Notes: generated from the letters alone by a model not told the origin. A stretch of DNA of 13,964 nt from Limnoraphis robusta CS-951 (GCF_000972705.2 NZ_LATL02000145.1:1-13964); one strand, 5' to 3'; positions 6,201 through 12,974 are shown, counted from the stretch's first letter. Translations and numbers: made by a program.

Positions 6201-8313
6201 TCGTTACCCATTCGGAAGTCGTATCACTAATAGTGGTTGTGAAGTTTGAACGGGGCGAACCATCTGCATTGTAAAGGCTACTGTTGTCATAGACTTCAGA
6301 GCTTGGTACTCGTTGATATGAGGGGGGTGTTGCTCCATTACCCATTAAAGGAGGAAACATCGGCATTGTATCCGGCCACACCACGTTGTAGGTATTACCT
6401 CCCACTGTCATTGTCGCGGGAACCGGAGGAGGCAAAAACGATTTACTGCGATCGTAAATTCCCGCACCGGTGATCACCCGCAGACCTCCATATGCGCCCT
6501 TTTTGGGATCGTCCGGTTGTAAGGCGGCACGTTGTTCGAGTTCACCATCGCGATCGATCACGTCAACCTGCGGTAACGGCTGAACTTGAGTTTTTCGGTA
6601 GCGGGGATTGCCCGTATCAGTCCAGACGGCACCTTGTATGTTCATTGGAGCATCGGCACCTTTCCAAGAGCCGTCGTAGAAATAGCGGGCCGGTAAATTA
6701 TTTCCTACGGCAATGCGATCGCCAATTCTCTGTTCCCCGTTCTCAAATTTGGGATCATCTTTGGGTTCGGTAGCGGGAAGTTGGGAGTTGAGCGTGATAC
6801 CCGTACCATTAGCGGTAACACCATCATTTTGAACCGGAAGCATGGCAGGATCTGCCGGCCCCTCCTCGTTATTCGTGCCGTAAGCGTCAACGGTTGCGGT
6901 TGCTGGCGTTCCGGCGGCTACCTCTGCAAAAGGTACTTTTCGAGTTCTTTCTTGAAAATGTTCTGCATCATTGGTTCCAGAAGCTCCATCTAAAGCTTCA
7001 ATGCGCTGTTCGTAAGCCTGATTATTGTAGAGAACCTGCGAGGCACTGTTTCCAGTTGAGTCTGTATTGTTGGTTAATGTGCTTGCCGCAGGTGTTGCTC
7101 CGGGTCGAAATAAGTCTACATCGACATTTCTCGCATCGGTACCATCCACAATCCCGACGACAACATTACCTGCAACTGTTATTTTACTGTTTTCTGCTTT
7201 GTAGAAGCAGGAGGCTGGAGCGCTGACTTGATAGAGTCTAATCGGGTCTCCACCGCGAGGAGAAACTAGCAAGTTACTGTTTGTAACAATCCTTCCATTT
7301 AAGTTAAACGTCGGGGAGGATGAAATATCTAGATCGTCTTCGTAGACAACAGCGTTATTAGATAACGGTTTTCGAGTAAAATCTTGTTGATATTCTAGGG
7401 CAAAAAAACCTGCCGTACCTTGATAAGGTTCGTAATCTTCTGGTCCAATATTATTCTTAATAACCAAATTTTCGTTATCAATATCTTCCTGGGTAATGGG
7501 TACTGTTGTGGTGTAGGTAAAGAAGGCTTTCTTTAAGTCACCTTCGATTTTTTCCCAACCGCTCTCACCCACCAGACCCGCAACTGTGGTGATACTCGCA
7601 CAGTCAGTCTGATCTAAGTTGATAGGAGATGTCCTCGCATCAATTGGACTTCTTGCTCTTTGAGCGCCATTATTGGTAGTATTAGTTCCAGGTGTGCGGA
7701 GGTAGATACCGTAGTAGTTGAAACTATCAAAAAAACCGTCATTATCTGTGTCTACCGGGAAGCGCCAGGCTGTTTTGAGTTGATCCCGATTTTCTAGGGG
7801 TTTACTAACATTATCAACATCGTTATCTATACCATTGTTTTCGGTATCGTATTCAATGACCAGGCGCTCCTCATCTGGTAAAGTGTAAAAGTCCTGATTG
7901 TTTTGGGGATCTATTGCAACAAGAGCCTCATAAATTAATGACTCGCTCGGTGTTTCCCGAGGTGGTAATAGTCCGTTACCTCCGTTAAAGAGAACATCTT
8001 TTAATTTCGCACTTGCCCGATCCAGGGCGGGAGATGCTGCGGCTAAAACGGCTTCATCTACTCTACGATACTGAGCCATTTGTGAGCGTTGAAACGATCG
8101 CAGGGTAATCGCTATTGTTAACAATACCACCACCAATAACACCATTGTAACCGTTGGTAAAACAAACCCCGCCCGACCGTAGCGATCGCGTTGGTTCATT
8201 TTCATCCAAGTTCTCAGAAGCGATCGCCGGAATCGTCTGACGGTTTGGCGGTAGAATTTTTGCATTGCCATCAACAGTAATTGAAAATTCTGGATCATTT
8301 TGCGCGTAGACAT
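3295..8313 (-). CDS. hpsA: Hormogonium polysaccharide biosynthesis protein HpsA
   Basis: This is a very large envelope protein of 1672 residues. The first 49 residues are basic. A pilin-like hydrophobic segment follows (G49, then FVLPTVTM; membrane span about 51-70) and then a short coiled region (72-105). There is no Glu at the +5 position (Thr instead), so it is at best an atypical prepilin. The rest is Asn/Thr/Ser/Asp-rich and presumably extracytoplasmic. Asp-rich loops resemble calcium-binding repeats: DTDNDGFFD (188-196), DGDGDGHNDD (1023-1032), DLDGDNTISG (1172-1181), DLNGNGDPTD (1192-1201), DTDEDGTF (1238-1245). Scattered Cys residues, including pairs at 1107/1117, 1293/1301 and 1391/1402, suggest disulfides. 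HpsA is known from filamentous cyanobacteria, where mutants fail to secrete the motility polysaccharide; its biochemical role is not established. The ATG at 8313 has GGAAGG 5-6 bases upstream. It is the first gene of the cluster. Confidence 0.88.
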   Translation of the reverse strand: MSTRKMIQNFQLLLMAMQKFYRQTVRRFRRSLLRTWMKMNQRDRYGRAGFVLPTVTMVLLVVVLLTIAITLRSFQRSQMAQYRRVDEAVLAAASPALDRASAKLKDVLFNGGNGLLPPRETPSESLIYEALVAIDPQNNQDFYTLPDEERLVIEYDTENNGIDNDVDNVSKPLENRDQLKTAWRFPVDTDNDGFFDSFNYYGIYLRTPGTNTTNNGAQRARSPIDARTSPINLDQTDCASITTVAGLVGESGWEKIEGDLKKAFFTYTTTVPITQEDIDNENLVIKNNIGPEDYEPYQGTAGFFALEYQQDFTRKPLSNNAVVYEDDLDISSSPTFNLNGRIVTNSNLLVSPRGGDPIRLYQVSAPASCFYKAENSKITVAGNVVVGIVDGTDARNVDVDLFRPGATPAASTLTNNTDSTGNSASQVLYNNQAYEQRIEALDGASGTNDAEHFQERTRKVPFAEVAAGTPATATVDAYGTNNEEGPADPAMLPVQNDGVTANGTGITLNSQLPATEPKDDPKFENGEQRIGDRIAVGNNLPARYFYDGSWKGADAPMNIQGAVWTDTGNPRYRKTQVQPLPQVDVIDRDGELEQRAALQPDDPKKGAYGGLRVITGAGIYDRSKSFLPPPVPATMTVGGNTYNVVWPDTMPMFPPLMGNGATPPSYQRVPSSEVYDNSSLYNADGSPRSNFTTTISDTTSEWVTTPTTAPSGNAQYARGDLRMRATAVYHYTENTTPDTTDPTLTQQEPIACVSSFYDPTNALTAKNAATSGSLNLTGTWNDDPLGHSNNGIVYPWAPARGIGDSDADLVRQANYIFPDGRLANPLLREALNNTGTRTLSQQAAVHSAKCALAITRAEEVTLTSMRPDNSIIPHGAISEISFLDAREVKALDENDPATDVDETFSLLVNPDGTAATGSNSPNLTTNYRHPLEDRYPLEVRATQIDLDLLRNTSIAQTVTSGPSVGGEYLLPLSGILYASREDALPDQSNPSFLKQSAADFIIDPSRRPNGILLINGEGLARNDGDGDGHNDDARSTDDVLQEKGLIFGTNAPAYIWGNFNLHRGRSVPLPGQDPQIVRVEEFNQLVDANNWQGTFYNRTNLNDQFACRPNDNRLPNCTRGDAWRSATIIADSISLLTRDDNDLSRGFRFGFRNEGDFDLRNNVGNYVILGYDLDGDNTISGGPFSEATYGIDLNGNGDPTDTNVQETQVTAKAARELNGFNAYNDFAVNGLSSGALFDTDEDGTFAESYLDVRYSTQNSSNNTTFRANSSYFNNFVTPVQRRVQFSEYVMEMCLKLPVSACQPNDWFVIDGSGGTTPASGLIGSITYPGDIEGSGTTAVPPLPEYQRFPRRVAFLRNSSEELELDSSSPIPLGINGSSIACYDSAGGTYSDSAGTRYSNQSCSGFNSGTTGPTTTANSLWFQTRDPASNNKRWSVNPLWYYDPANLNTSRTYSTTVQQPLLVPVLQIHATDIQNPQNNYPLGQNVQLNTWWLPRSANATTYNFVAATGDTPARPNEFNGGLQNLVRFLENFGVDPNKNTTNILGSFIQIGRSNYATAPYQSLRNVNNLNPATIYGNNNWRTYRTGNSGGRTPFFIAPNRAWGFDVGLLSQPPDLFTDLFTVRPSSIEPNEYFREVNRDDPWVESLLCSKRYTSGQGAGANAVNNSYLPRRGC

Positions 8314-8393
8314 AGACGCCTTCCTGACCTACAGCCTAAATAAGTTTATTAAGAGTGGTTATCGAGCCGTTGCGTTCCCCATACTTGCGATCA

Positions 8394-8423
8394 CTAATAT
8401 CTCTCACCCAGAATTCAGATCAA
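8394..8423 (-). promoter_or_regulatory. Candidate promoter of the hps cluster
   Basis: On the minus strand TTGATC (8418-8423) and TATTAG (8394-8399) are separated by 18 bases and lie about 80-110 bases before the hpsA start. They resemble -35 and -10 boxes of a housekeeping sigma factor. In Nostoc, hps genes depend on alternative sigma factors, so the true promoter may look different. This is pattern matching only. Confidence 0.25.
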
Positions 8424-8692
8424 TTGTAGAAAATTGAGATTTATTGTTTTATTCTGCACCAATCGAGGGATTTCTCAAACCCGGAACGCTAACAGGCTCG
8501 GTGTTGGGTCAGTCCGAGGAACAGGCCCTCAACTTGTCTGACCCCACAGTTAGAATGGTAGCAGCAATCCCAACTTCACAAGTGATTTGCCTCACTCTAA
8601 CTGTCAGTATTCCCCATTTTGGTAAAAAATTGATCACCTCAGACGCGATCCTCACCGAAATATCGGCAAGTTCACCTCAACCCCCCGCTCCT
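8424..8692. other. Intergenic stretch without a convincing gene
   Basis: An open frame on the plus strand runs from a TTG at 8444 to 8797, but it has no ribosome-binding site, its last third is made of the repeat element starting at 8693, and its translation shows no recognisable family. The reverse strand has only short frames. The sequence up to 8692 may include upstream regulatory DNA of hpsA or an old gene remnant; I see neither an RNA gene nor clear structure in it. Confidence 0.5.
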
Positions 8693-8745
8693 CCCAGGGC
8701 TGTTTCGCTCGTCGATAAACATTTGCTTAGAACCTCTCCCCCAAC

Positions 8746-8766
8746 CCCTCTCCTACGAGGAGAGGG
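8746..8766. repeat. Hairpin 1 of the MITE-like element
   Basis: CCCTCTCCT and AGGAGAGGG form a perfect 9-bp stem around the loop ACG. The same stem occurs again at 8881-8901. Confidence 0.85.
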
Positions 8767-8880
8767 AAATGGTGTCCCTAATGGGACTATTATTTAATGG
8801 AGAGGGGAGTATTTTTTTATTATTAAATGTCTAAAACTATTAATTACTCCTCCTTCCAAATAAAAAACTTTTTTCCTTTT

Positions 8881-8901
8881 CCCTCTCCTTGTAGGAGAGG
8901 G
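8881..8901. repeat. Hairpin 2 of the MITE-like element
   Basis: CCCTCTCCT and AGGAGAGGG form a perfect 9-bp stem around the loop TGT. The stem is identical to that at 8746-8766 while the loop differs, so the stem seems to be the conserved part. Such CCTCTCCT...AGGAGAGG hairpins are widely scattered in filamentous cyanobacterial genomes. Confidence 0.85.
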
Positions 8902-9057
8902 CTAGGGAGAGGTAGGGAAGGGGGTTGGGGGGTTAGGTCATCAAATTTCTGGTTGAGAATGAAACAGCCCTGGCCCTAACCCCTCCTCAACCTGTCAATT
9001 CAATTCGCGCTAAAATCAACCTATTCTCCCCAATCCTACTTTCCCAGGTTGCAAAAC

Positions 9058-9921
9058 ATGAATCAACCCCCTCACCTGGAACCCCCTTACCCCCGTCCAA
9101 ACGCTCATACTCCCGTTTATAAATGGTTCACCGATCCTCTGAGAGTATTACCGGATTTTCTAATTATTGGGGTTCAGAAAGGTGGAACAACCTCACTCTA
9201 TAATTACCTGATTCAACATCCTTGTATTTATCCGGCTTATACCAAAGAAGTTCACTTTTTTGATCAGCATTTTGACCAGGGTTTGACGGAGTATCGCAGC
9301 TATTTTCCGACGGGGTTTAAAAAGTATTATCAAACCATATTCAAAAAACAAAAGTTTATCACCGGAGAAGCAACTCCCTATTATATCTTTCATCCCTTAG
9401 TTGCTCAAAGAGTTGCCAAAATCTTACCCAATGTTAAATTAATCATTCTGCTGAGAAATCCTATAGACCGAGCTTATTCTCATTATCAGCATGAAGTCAA
9501 GCTGGGCTTTGAAAAAATATTATCCTTTGAAGATGCAATTTCCCAAGAAGACGAGAGACTCGCAGAAGAAGTAGACAAAATGATGCAAAATACCTCGTAT
9601 AACAGTTATAATTATCAGCATTATTCTTATCTTTCACGGGGAATTTATCTCTCTCAAATTCAAAAATGGCAAAAGGTTTTTAAACCCGAACAATTTTTAA
9701 TTCTTTCCATTGATGATTTGTTAATAAATCCAACCCTAGTTTACAAAAAAACACTCGATTTTTTGGGTTTGCCTGAATGGTATCCTAAAACCTTTGAAAA
9801 ATATAACCGGAATCAATATTCAACGCTTAATCCAGAAACTCGACAAAAATTAGTGAATTATTTTCAACCCAAAAATCAACAGCTTTATGAATATTTAGGT
9901 ATTCAGTACGATTGGGATTAA
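9058..9921 (+). CDS. Heparan-sulfate-type sulfotransferase, PAPS-dependent
   Basis: This 287-residue protein has the fold signatures of PAPS-dependent sulfotransferases of the heparan sulfate/NDST type. The 5'-phosphosulfate loop is IIGVQKGGTTSL (36-47). KEVHFFD (63-69) holds the Lys/Glu pair that in this family includes the catalytic base. GEATPYY lies at 103-109. The 3'-phosphate-binding block LLRNPIDRAYSHY (131-143) contains Arg133 and Ser141. The C-terminal SRGIYLSQIQKW and LSIDDLLINP blocks (193-225) are also typical. It would transfer sulfate from PAPS to a hydroxyl or amine of a sugar or other acceptor; the acceptor is unknown. There is no signal peptide, so it is probably cytoplasmic or membrane-associated. 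A TTG at 9049 could extend it by three residues, but the ATG at 9058 sits 9 bases after an AGG and is preferred. It is a single gene, separated from hpsA by the MITE-like element and on the opposite strand. Confidence 0.9.
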   Translation: MNQPPHLEPPYPRPNAHTPVYKWFTDPLRVLPDFLIIGVQKGGTTSLYNYLIQHPCIYPAYTKEVHFFDQHFDQGLTEYRSYFPTGFKKYYQTIFKKQKFITGEATPYYIFHPLVAQRVAKILPNVKLIILLRNPIDRAYSHYQHEVKLGFEKILSFEDAISQEDERLAEEVDKMMQNTSYNSYNYQHYSYLSRGIYLSQIQKWQKVFKPEQFLILSIDDLLINPTLVYKKTLDFLGLPEWYPKTFEKYNRNQYSTLNPETRQKLVNYFQPKNQQLYEYLGIQYDWD

Positions 9922-9929
9922 TAAATAGA

Positions 9930-9977
9930 AAAAACACAAAGACACAGAGAATACTGAGAGCAAATCTTTGTGTTTTT
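9930..9977. terminator. Inverted repeat between convergent genes, possible terminator
   Basis: AAAAACACAAAG at 9930-9941 and CTTTGTGTTTTT at 9966-9977 are perfect 12-base inverted arms around a 24-base loop. They lie 9 bases after the sulfotransferase stop and end in a short T-run. The following TGTGCCTTTGTGGT continues a motif (ACCACAAAGGCACAAA on the other strand) that recurs between genes in cyanobacteria. It could end transcription from the sulfotransferase side, but the stem is AT-rich and the loop is large, so a plain dispersed repeat is also possible. Confidence 0.5.
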
Positions 9978-10017
9978 GTGCCTTTGTGGTGAGTTTATCC
10001 TTCACAAAAATGTCCGA

Positions 10018-10042
10018 ATGTGTTTTGGTAATGTGTTTTGGT
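10018..10042 (+). repeat. Two tandem 13-base repeats
   Basis: ATGTGTTTTGGTA at 10018-10030 is followed directly by ATGTGTTTTGGT at 10031-10042. It lies between the convergent sulfotransferase and tldD genes and is probably a simple slippage duplication. Confidence 0.7.
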
Positions 10043-10113
10043 CCGGCTAGAGATTTTCTCAATCTTATCGCTTTTTCGTCACTACACATTCAGAATCTGA
10101 AATGGGTATTAGT

Positions 10114-11601
10114 TTAAGATGCGCCGCCAATATGAATGTCTCGCACTCGTACCGGAACACAAGCATGAGTCATTTGGGCGAGTTGCATGGGTTCACCTTT
10201 TCCACAGTAACTTGTTCCCAATTGTTCCCGTTCAGACTCAGGGCCAATTGCATCAATTTTATTCCAAAATTCTGTGGTCATGGCGTGATAGGGGACATCT
10301 TTTAACATTCCCACAACTTTACCGTTTTTCACCTGCCAAAACGCATCGCCTCCGAATTGAAAATTTCGCCGTTGTTGATCGATAGAAAAACTGCCAATTC
10401 CATCAATTAAAATCCCATCTTCAGTATCAGCAATCATCTCTGCTAAACTCGCAGTATGACTGTCATTTTCTCGCCCTGGTTCTAAGCCTAAATTGGGAAT
10501 ACGAACCATCGGCACACTTGACCAACTATCGGCATAAGCACAACCATTACTGCTGACTCGTCCGAGTCGATAAGCGGTTTCGCGATCTGTTAAATAATCC
10601 ACTAAAATTCCGTCTTTTACCACATACCAATCTTGCGCCGGAACGCCTTCATCATCATAACCCATTGTACTGCGTCCTCCTGCTTGAGTGCGATCGCATT
10701 TAAAGTTCACCCAAGGGGCGGCATATTGGAGTGTATTCAGTTGATCGGTTGTGGCAAAACTGGTGCCTGCAAAGTTAGATTCATAGCCATAAACCCGGTC
10801 TAATTCCGTTGGGTGTCCGACGGATTCGTGAATCGTTAAATAGAGGTTTGAGGGCTTTAAAATCAGCGTTGAACGAATGCCAGACGGCCCTGTAGGAGCG
10901 TTAACTTTTTCTATCGCTTCTTGGGCGACTCGATCAATTTGATTGTTTAAATCAGCGATATCAATATGTTCATAACCCCGGTTCAAAGGCGGACGTTCAT
11001 AACCGCGACTTTGTGCATCTCCATTAGCAATTGCGGTACAACTAAAACTGGGATGACTGCGGTAAATGGTTTGTTCAATTACCGAACCTACAGTTGAAGC
11101 AAAGAGTTTATCTTCTTGGGTAAATTGTAGAAAAGACATGGCTTTTTTGATGCCTTGTTCTTCGTAGGCGAGTAACCGTTCATTGATATTCAGTAAAAAA
11201 TCGGCTTTCTCAGCAATGGGAACTGTAAACGGATCAATTTCAATCGGTGTAATGTAGCTATCTTTGTACGCTTCAACGGGAACCAACTGCACGGGATTTT
11301 GTAGAGAAAGACGGCTTCCTTTGGCGATATCAACCGCTAAATTGACAATTCGCGTCACTTCTTCGGGTGTTTTTCGATGACTCGCAGCGAACCCCCAAGC
11401 GCCTTTGAGTAGAACTCGCACTCCAAAACCTGAGCTAATATTATCTTCGATCCGACTCAAAGAGCGATCGCGAGCAAAGAGGTTTTGTTTACGATAAGTG
11501 CAGAAGCGAACATCTCCATATTCACATCCAGCTTGACGAATTAAATCAATAGCAAGCGTCGCTAATTCTGTTGTTGTTTGGCGAGTCGGTGCAAGTACCA
11601 T
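10114..11601 (-). CDS. tldD: TldD-family metalloprotease
   Basis: This is a full-length 495-residue member of the TldD/PmbA (modulator of DNA gyrase, peptidase U62) family. The zinc-binding HESVGH (His258, Glu259, His263) matches the HExxxH motif of TldD rather than the metal-less PmbA/TldE type. The C-terminal CGKGEP (Cys466) supplies the usual extra ligand. RNFQFGGDAFWQVKNGK (412-428) and the final HACVPVRVRDIHIGG are also conserved family blocks. TldD pairs with PmbA/TldE to make a heterodimeric cytoplasmic protease that degrades unfolded peptides and matures some ribosomal peptides (in Escherichia coli, microcin B17; also CcdA turnover). No partner gene lies within the window on either side, so it must be encoded elsewhere if present. 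The ATG at 11601 fits the family N-terminus, but the ribosome-binding site is poor. It converges with the sulfotransferase gene. Confidence 0.93.
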   Translation of the reverse strand: MVLAPTRQTTTELATLAIDLIRQAGCEYGDVRFCTYRKQNLFARDRSLSRIEDNISSGFGVRVLLKGAWGFAASHRKTPEEVTRIVNLAVDIAKGSRLSLQNPVQLVPVEAYKDSYITPIEIDPFTVPIAEKADFLLNINERLLAYEEQGIKKAMSFLQFTQEDKLFASTVGSVIEQTIYRSHPSFSCTAIANGDAQSRGYERPPLNRGYEHIDIADLNNQIDRVAQEAIEKVNAPTGPSGIRSTLILKPSNLYLTIHESVGHPTELDRVYGYESNFAGTSFATTDQLNTLQYAAPWVNFKCDRTQAGGRSTMGYDDEGVPAQDWYVVKDGILVDYLTDRETAYRLGRVSSNGCAYADSWSSVPMVRIPNLGLEPGRENDSHTASLAEMIADTEDGILIDGIGSFSIDQQRRNFQFGGDAFWQVKNGKVVGMLKDVPYHAMTTEFWNKIDAIGPESEREQLGTSYCGKGEPMQLAQMTHACVPVRVRDIHIGGAS

Positions 11602-11843
11602 ATCGTGATTTTTGAGTTCTCTAAATATTGTAGTTTATATATGTTAAACCTTTTCAGCCGATTTGCACAGTTTCAGGGTAACATTTAGGGTGAATTTTCG
11701 GTAACAAGACTGACACATCAACCCGGTTTCTCAAGGGAAATTAAACATTTCAGGCTTTGATCGCCAACAAGAAACCCGGTTTCTTTAGCATCCATTCTAA
11801 ATTTCATCTAAAATAGCATTAAACCCCCCAAGGAGTCTCACCC
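11602..11843. other. Intergenic stretch upstream of tldD with palindromic repeats
   Basis: No gene is seen in this 242-bp stretch. It presumably contains the tldD promoter near 11602-11700, though I cannot pick clear boxes. From 11720 onward it holds two copies of an ACCCGGTTTCT repeat, listed separately, and it ends in a Shine-Dalgarno serving a 23-codon frame. Confidence 0.5.
11720..11785. repeat. ACCCGGTTTCT dispersed repeat, two copies
   Basis: AACCCGGTTTCT stands at 11720-11731 and again at 11773-11784. The second copy is part of the near-palindrome AAGAAACCCGGTTTCTT (11769-11785; 8-base arms around one central C). AGAAACCCGGTTTCT-like palindromes are very common between genes in filamentous cyanobacteria and have no known function. 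Confidence 0.7.
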
Positions 11844-11915
11844 ATGACTCAAACAACACCGAATCAAGTTTACCAGGATTTCGTTGTTCGGTGGATGAAC
11901 TGTTTATTTAGTTGA
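11830..11915 (+). pseudogene. Short frame with strong Shine-Dalgarno, probably a gene 5' remnant
   Basis: A strong AAGGAG (11830-11835) stands 8 bases before an ATG at 11844 that opens 23 codons (MTQTTPNQVYQDF..., ending WMNCLFS) to a TGA at 11913-11915. The MTQTTP start is typical of cyanobacterial proteins, and the good ribosome-binding site argues that a real gene once began here. The frame stops about 18 bases before the hairpin element at 11933, so the gene may have been cut off by insertion or deletion. I recognise no family in the 23 residues. A functional small protein cannot be excluded. Confidence 0.4.
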
Positions 11916-11932
11916 ATTTATCAACTAATATT

Positions 11933-12048
11933 ATGTCCGGTTTATTAATTCTGTTATGGGGTGGGGCGGGTTTATCTAAATCTCTCAGTAGCAATCAAAG
12001 ATATTGTAGAACCCGCCCCTACAGAATAATTATTGATTAGTCGGACAT
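11933..12048 (-). mobile_element. 116-bp hairpin element with inverted ends
   Basis: Ends ATGTCCG (11933-11939) and CGGACAT (12042-12048) are inverted, and further matching blocks follow inward: AATTCTGT / ACAGAAT and GGGGCGGGTT / AACCCGCCCC (11963-11972 / 12010-12019). The element could fold into one long imperfect hairpin. The core, read on the minus strand (GTAGGGGCGGGTTCTACAA at its start), resembles the tandem units at 13790-13964. It lies 8 bases after the stop of the ABC permease gene and could act as its transcription end. No protein is encoded. A MITE-like origin is inferred from the inverted ends. Confidence 0.6.
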
Positions 12049-12056
12049 CATATAAT

Positions 12057-12971
12057 TTATCGTTTAGATTGGGGGTCAAGTGCATCTCTTAAACCATCGC
12101 CCACATAGTTAATACAAAGAACCGTTAAAAATATTGCTAAACCCGGAAATAATGCCATGTAAGGAGCCGTTTCAAGATAGTTTTGAGCATCAAAAAGCAT
12201 TCGCCCCCAAGTGGGAACATCGGGGGGAAATCCTAATCCTAAAAAACTCAGCGTTGATTCGGTAATAATCGCATTTCCGACGGCTAAAGTTGCAGCAACA
12301 ATAATCGGACTGAGAACATTGGGGAGAATATGAACTCGAATTAAACGAGAAGGTTTTGCACCAATCGCTTTCGCCGCCATGACAAAATCCATTTCTTTTG
12401 TTGTTAGAAAACTGGCTCTGACTAACCTCGCAACAGACATCCAAGTTAACCCACCAACCACCAATACAATTAACATAAAAATGCCAACTTCTGGCCCTGC
12501 AATGGCTTTCATCGGTTCTCGAAAGAGGTAAATTACTAATAATAATAACGGAAGTTGAGGCAAAGAAATAAATAAATCGGTGATTCGCATCAATACACTA
12601 TCAATCATTCCCCCATAAAATCCTGAAATCGCTCCGATTAATGTTCCCACAAAAATAGCAACAATCATCGCCGCCACACCAACCGTCAAAGAAATTCGTC
12701 CACCTGCTAACATTCGAGCGAGTTGATCTTGTCCGAGATCATTGGTTCCAAAAGGGTGTTCCCAACTGGGCGGAGATGCAGAATTTCCAAAGTCTATTTT
12801 ATCAATCGGTGTTGTATAAATTAACGGCAAAAAGACAACAGCAATAATAATTACAAGTAAAACTATTAAACCAAAAACTGCCATTTTATCCCGTTTAAAT
12901 CGTCGCCAAGCATCACCCCACAGGGTTCGAGGTTTTGTGAGATTAGATTGAGATTGATTAATTACAGTCAT
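12057..12971 (-). CDS. ABC transporter permease, OppC/DppC family
   Basis: This 304-residue inner-membrane protein has about six predicted membrane spans (31-51, 94-118, 132-150, 162-178, 219-240, 271-292). The N-terminal part has the OppC-type block HPFGTNDLGQDQLARMLAGG (72-91) just before the second span. The cytoplasmic loop AAKAIGAKPSRLIRVHILP (199-217) is the EAA motif that docks onto the ATPase, and the protein ends in the family's GDGLRDALDP signature. It is one of two permease subunits of a peptide, oligopeptide or nickel-type importer; the substrate cannot be told from this subunit. No OppB permease, binding protein or ATPase gene is present nearby, so the other subunits are encoded elsewhere, as is often seen in cyanobacteria. 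The ATG at 12971 gives the usual N-terminus; the only AAGG lies too far upstream to be a good ribosome-binding site. Confidence 0.93.
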   Translation of the reverse strand: MTVINQSQSNLTKPRTLWGDAWRRFKRDKMAVFGLIVLLVIIIAVVFLPLIYTTPIDKIDFGNSASPPSWEHPFGTNDLGQDQLARMLAGGRISLTVGVAAMIVAIFVGTLIGAISGFYGGMIDSVLMRITDLFISLPQLPLLLLVIYLFREPMKAIAGPEVGIFMLIVLVVGGLTWMSVARLVRASFLTTKEMDFVMAAKAIGAKPSRLIRVHILPNVLSPIIVAATLAVGNAIITESTLSFLGLGFPPDVPTWGRMLFDAQNYLETAPYMALFPGLAIFLTVLCINYVGDGLRDALDPQSKR

Positions 12972-12974
12972 GTC

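Larger units (their letters stand above)
8693..8973. mobile_element. MITE-like palindromic element, 281 bp
   Basis: The ends are perfect 13-base inverted repeats: CCAGGGCTGTTTC at 8694-8706 and GAAACAGCCCTGG at 8961-8973. Inside, both halves carry, in mirrored order, a C-rich stretch containing CCCCCAACCCC-like sequence and a 9-bp-stem hairpin. The centre (about 8790-8880) is AT-rich. No transposase is encoded. A second copy's outer end lies at 1-46, which shows that the sequence is dispersed. I could not identify a target-site duplication, so the exact boundaries and mobility are inferred. By form it is a non-autonomous miniature inverted-repeat element. Confidence 0.65.

Noticed and set aside
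6894..7226. 110-codon plus-strand frame opposite hpsA
   Set aside because: It is antisense to hpsA. The Leu/Cys/Arg-rich translation is typical of a shadow, not of a membrane protein.
8444..8797. 117-codon open frame on the plus strand
   Set aside because: It opens with TTG, has no ribosome-binding site, its last 35 codons are repeat-element sequence, and the translation shows no family features. It is probably a chance frame.
8746..8901. Possible CRISPR-like array, because the same CCCTCTCCT/AGGAGAGGG motif appears twice
   Set aside because: There are only two copies, 135 bp apart and mirrored within an inverted-end element. There is no regular spacer spacing and no cas gene.
8693..8973. 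Target-site duplication of the MITE-like element
   Set aside because: CCTCAACC-like sequence occurs on both sides but at unequal distances from the ends in C-rich DNA, so it cannot be called a duplication.
9049..9057. Upstream TTG start for the sulfotransferase
   Set aside because: The AGG that could serve as ribosome-binding site touches the TTG directly, whereas it is well spaced for the ATG at 9058.
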